Shown here one piece after another: positions 11,645-13,705 of a stretch of 13,705 bases of DNA. The translations under genes and the position numbers were made by a program. The notes under the pieces are model-generated. The model searched no databases and had not been told where the DNA came from. It saw only the letters and a program-made list of their open reading frames with translations. The stretch's first letter is position 1. Every line of letters starts with the position of its first letter. Origin of the DNA: JAMCZU01 sp964479405 (lineage in GTDB: Bacteria > Patescibacteriota > UBA1384 > UBA12157 > JAENIV01); NCBI GenBank assembly GCA_964479405.1, contig CAYZMA010000029.1, positions 1 through 13,705 on the forward strand, in the 5' to 3' direction.

Positions 11645-13573
11645 TTATTGAAGTTGGTAGATAACCTCTGAAAAAGCAGCGAAGTATTTGACGTCAGATT
11701 GAGGATATTGTTCTGGGTGACTATAGCCATAGAAATATCCATCATAAGGAGTGAGTCGTATACCCATATGCAGATGCACTCCGCCGTCGCCATTATGGTC
11801 ACCATCATTGACATAGCCGATAATTTGGCCTTTACTAACTATGTTGCCTACTTTTAGCGGTAACTCTAGTCCGTCACGATTTTGATTTTTTCTGATATGT
11901 CCATAGATTGAACATATGTGGTCAACAGTGCGCTGTTTAGTATCGCCGACATTTAAATCAAGAGTAACTTGTTTTCCCAAATCGTGTTCAATCACACAAC
12001 AAAGTTCTCCGTAACCACTGGCGGATTTGTAAAAAACAATTTTACCATCACCAATAGCTTTAACTGGTGTACTCTCATCCAATTTAATATCTTCGCCTAG
12101 ATGAACACCATCGTAGTAGAATGAACGTCCGGCGTAAGAGCCAGGAATATAGAGAGACGAGTTAACCGAATAATCAAATCGATGAAATCGATAGTTGCCC
12201 GCGCCGGCGCCAGTGAGTCCGCAGGCGTTGACAGTAACCTTGAGCGTTTTTTCATTGTTTTGCGGAATAGGGTCAGTAATAGTCAGAACATACATTTGTT
12301 GTTGCCGTTGGCTGATTTTAGTGTAAATTCCCATCAAGTCGCTTGAATCCGGGGCGTAGAAATATTCGCCGCCGGTTTCTTGTGCCAATCTTTGTAAATC
12401 TTGTTCCGCGCCGGCGCTGGCTGATTTGGTTTTAATCAAATTGATGGTCGGATGTTCAAGTGATTTTTTTGCCGCCAGCGTAGTATTGCTATTGGTGAAA
12501 TCCCACCCGGCCAGCCCAATGGTATAAATCGGTATGCCGGAACTTTTAGCCTCGTTGATCACTCGATCCAGATCGAAATTACTACTATTGTTTTCGCCGC
12601 CGTCAGTCATCACCACAATCGCTTTTCTGTTGTTTGGTTCATGAATTATATCATTAATTCCTTGACCGGTGGCGTCGTAAAGAGCGGTGGCACCATTGCT
12701 TACTAACTGATCAATCGCCGAATCTAACTGATTCTTGTCATTAGTGAAAGAACAATTGACCGTTGGGCTATCGGAGAAAGAGACAATTTCGGCTCGATCG
12801 TTTGGTCCGATGTAACTAATAAATTGTTTGGCAGCGGACCGAAGATCGATTAATGGTTGGCCGTCCATACTGCCCGAGCGATCCAGGACTAGACAAACCG
12901 ATGTTGGTGCGCTGAAACTTTCTACTTGTTGGACATTAGTTACAACTGCATTAGAGTCGGTTACTTTGACCTCGAAGTTTTGTCGCGAAAGGCCGATAAT
13001 TGGTGTATTTCTGACGGGGTCAATCACGGAAACGTAAATATTGAGGATCGGCGAGCGAGTGCTGTCAATTTGATTGATAATCACGTTTAAGTAATCAGCG
13101 CTGTGGCTAACAAGGCTAATACTGCCGGAATTGCCGATGTAGGCGATTGTCTTGTTTTTAATTTCCATCGTGGTGGTGAAAGTCAAGAACTCACCTAGAC
13201 CAGTATTGCCGATAAGCGGTGGGGTAATTGTCACTTTAGCAGTGCCGGCTGGCAAGTTGCTAACCTTGAAGTGCCCGGTCGAGTCTGTTTTAGTCTTTAA
13301 ACTTTGACCATTGATTTTCACCGTAATGTCTGCTCCTACTAAGGCTATGTAACCTAGAGGCGGAGTATTGCTAATCGCTAGCATTGGTGAAATTGATCGT
13401 GTTGACGCTGATGCCAATGTTGATTGAGGAACATAGATATATCCCTCAACTGCGCCTGTCCCCGAAGGGTTGGTGGTTGAATGACTTCCTTCGCCTCCAC
13501 CACCGCAACCACATATCATTACCATTACTGAAAATACTGTAATCAACTGAATCCAATGTTTCAATTTTTCCAT
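11645..13573 (-). CDS. lipoprotein with VWA domain and M23 metallopeptidase domain
   Basis: The protein has 642 residues. A type II signal peptide (about 5-22) ends in the lipobox-like ICGC with C23 as the likely lipidated residue, followed by a GGGG/ST-rich tether. Residues about 40-118 resemble a carboxypeptidase-regulatory (beta-sandwich) domain. The VWA domain (about 225-420) has a complete MIDAS: DRSGS (231-235), T296 and D324 in MTDGGE. The C-terminal third (about 470-625) is an M23/LytM zinc peptidase, with HLGED giving H491 and D495, YGHI (H559) and HLHMG (H600, H602), all ligand positions kept. It could bind a partner by VWA and cut peptidoglycan or a surface protein by M23. It has higher G+C than most of the window. 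ATG 13573 touches its GGAGG; an in-frame TTG at 13564 is an alternative start. Confidence 0.88.
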   Translation of the reverse strand: MEKLKHWIQLITVFSVMVMICGCGGGGEGSHSTTNPSGTGAVEGYIYVPQSTLASASTRSISPMLAISNTPPLGYIALVGADITVKINGQSLKTKTDSTGHFKVSNLPAGTAKVTITPPLIGNTGLGEFLTFTTTMEIKNKTIAYIGNSGSISLVSHSADYLNVIINQIDSTRSPILNIYVSVIDPVRNTPIIGLSRQNFEVKVTDSNAVVTNVQQVESFSAPTSVCLVLDRSGSMDGQPLIDLRSAAKQFISYIGPNDRAEIVSFSDSPTVNCSFTNDKNQLDSAIDQLVSNGATALYDATGQGINDIIHEPNNRKAIVVMTDGGENNSSNFDLDRVINEAKSSGIPIYTIGLAGWDFTNSNTTLAAKKSLEHPTINLIKTKSASAGAEQDLQRLAQETGGEYFYAPDSSDLMGIYTKISQRQQQMYVLTITDPIPQNNEKTLKVTVNACGLTGAGAGNYRFHRFDYSVNSSLYIPGSYAGRSFYYDGVHLGEDIKLDESTPVKAIGDGKIVFYKSASGYGELCCVIEHDLGKQVTLDLNVGDTKQRTVDHICSIYGHIRKNQNRDGLELPLKVGNIVSKGQIIGYVNDGDHNGDGGVHLHMGIRLTPYDGYFYGYSHPEQYPQSDVKYFAAFSEVIYQLQ

Positions 13574-13580
13574 CCTCCTT
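13574..13580 (-). promoter_or_regulatory. ribosome-binding site abutting the lipoprotein start
   Basis: AAGGAGG on the minus strand is followed with zero spacing by ATG (13571-13573), too close for normal initiation. The TTG codon at 13562-13564 lies 9 bases after GGAGG, a normal distance, and would give a 639-residue product that keeps the signal peptide. Confidence 0.6.
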
Positions 13581-13609
13581 TGAATATTTGAGGTACAACC
13601 CCTAATTTA

Positions 13610-13638
13610 AGGTTAGTATAGTCTAATATGTCTGTCAA
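13610..13638 (-). promoter_or_regulatory. tentative promoter of the lipoprotein gene
   Basis: A consensus TTGACA is at 13633-13638 on the minus strand. The best -10-like hexamer, TATACT (13615-13620), is only 12 bp away; at the normal 17-bp distance stands the weaker TAACCT (13610-13615). A small inverted repeat, AGCCT-N7-AGGCT (13640-13656), lies just upstream. Confidence 0.4.
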
Positions 13639-13705
13639 CAGCCTTAAAGTCAGGCTCTACAATAAATACAGTGGTAGTTTTTACCAGAGATAAACCTAGA
13701 CAAAA

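Noticed and set aside
12828..13037. Plus-strand open frame inside the lipoprotein gene
   Set aside because: It is antisense to the VWA domain, short, and without a ribosome site or recognisable sequence.

Overview
The window is AT-rich bacterial DNA with the standard code, most likely from an uncultivated candidate-phylum genome. The REC-only response regulator, the histidine kinase with an SHQLFTPL box, the short ferredoxin with a CxxCxC segment and the AATTAG-rich intergenic repeat all resemble genes I associate with Patescibacteria (CPR). That is recall of family style, not a search result. A PEP-CTERM protein and a lipoprotein argue for a diderm or other candidate phylum (for example Margulisbacteria or Omnitrophota) or for acquired genes, so the placement is tentative. 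There is no rRNA, tRNA or CRISPR array, and no gene-free stretch longer than about 300 bases.

Layout. Positions 1-710 hold a single-gene IS200-type element: tnpA on the minus strand between two subterminal hairpins that share the same tip, with a separate GC-rich hairpin further left. Positions 762-5290 (plus strand) form a defence-like block: a one-polypeptide Type IIG restriction-methylation enzyme, a translationally coupled GIY-YIG nuclease with a RAMA-like C-terminus, a 56-residue small protein, and a four-helix membrane protein with a soluble tail. A bidirectional terminator closes it. Positions 5382-6122 (minus) encode a secreted PEP-CTERM protein of visibly higher G+C, which shares a divergent promoter region with a Schlafen/AlbA_2 protein at 6264-7655 (plus).

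Positions 7824-9824 (plus) form a redox operon: a CcdA/DsbD-type membrane thiol transporter, a ferredoxin and a thioredoxin reductase-like flavoprotein whose pyridine-nucleotide site looks like AhpF rather than TrxB. Together they could move reducing equivalents from a cytoplasmic donor to the outside of the membrane. On the minus strand, 9826-11494 holds a membrane histidine kinase followed by a receiver-only response regulator. Positions 11645-13573 hold a lipoprotein combining a carboxypeptidase-regulatory-like domain, a VWA domain with an intact MIDAS and an M23 metallopeptidase.

Regulation. Several first genes of transcription units lack a Shine-Dalgarno sequence and have a plausible -10 box only 6-13 bases before the start codon, suggesting leaderless or very short-leader mRNAs. 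Internal operon genes and the two exported-protein genes have strong GGAGG sites. The candidates for a new system are the restriction/GIY-YIG-RAMA/small protein/membrane protein cluster and the CcdA-ferredoxin-reductase module.
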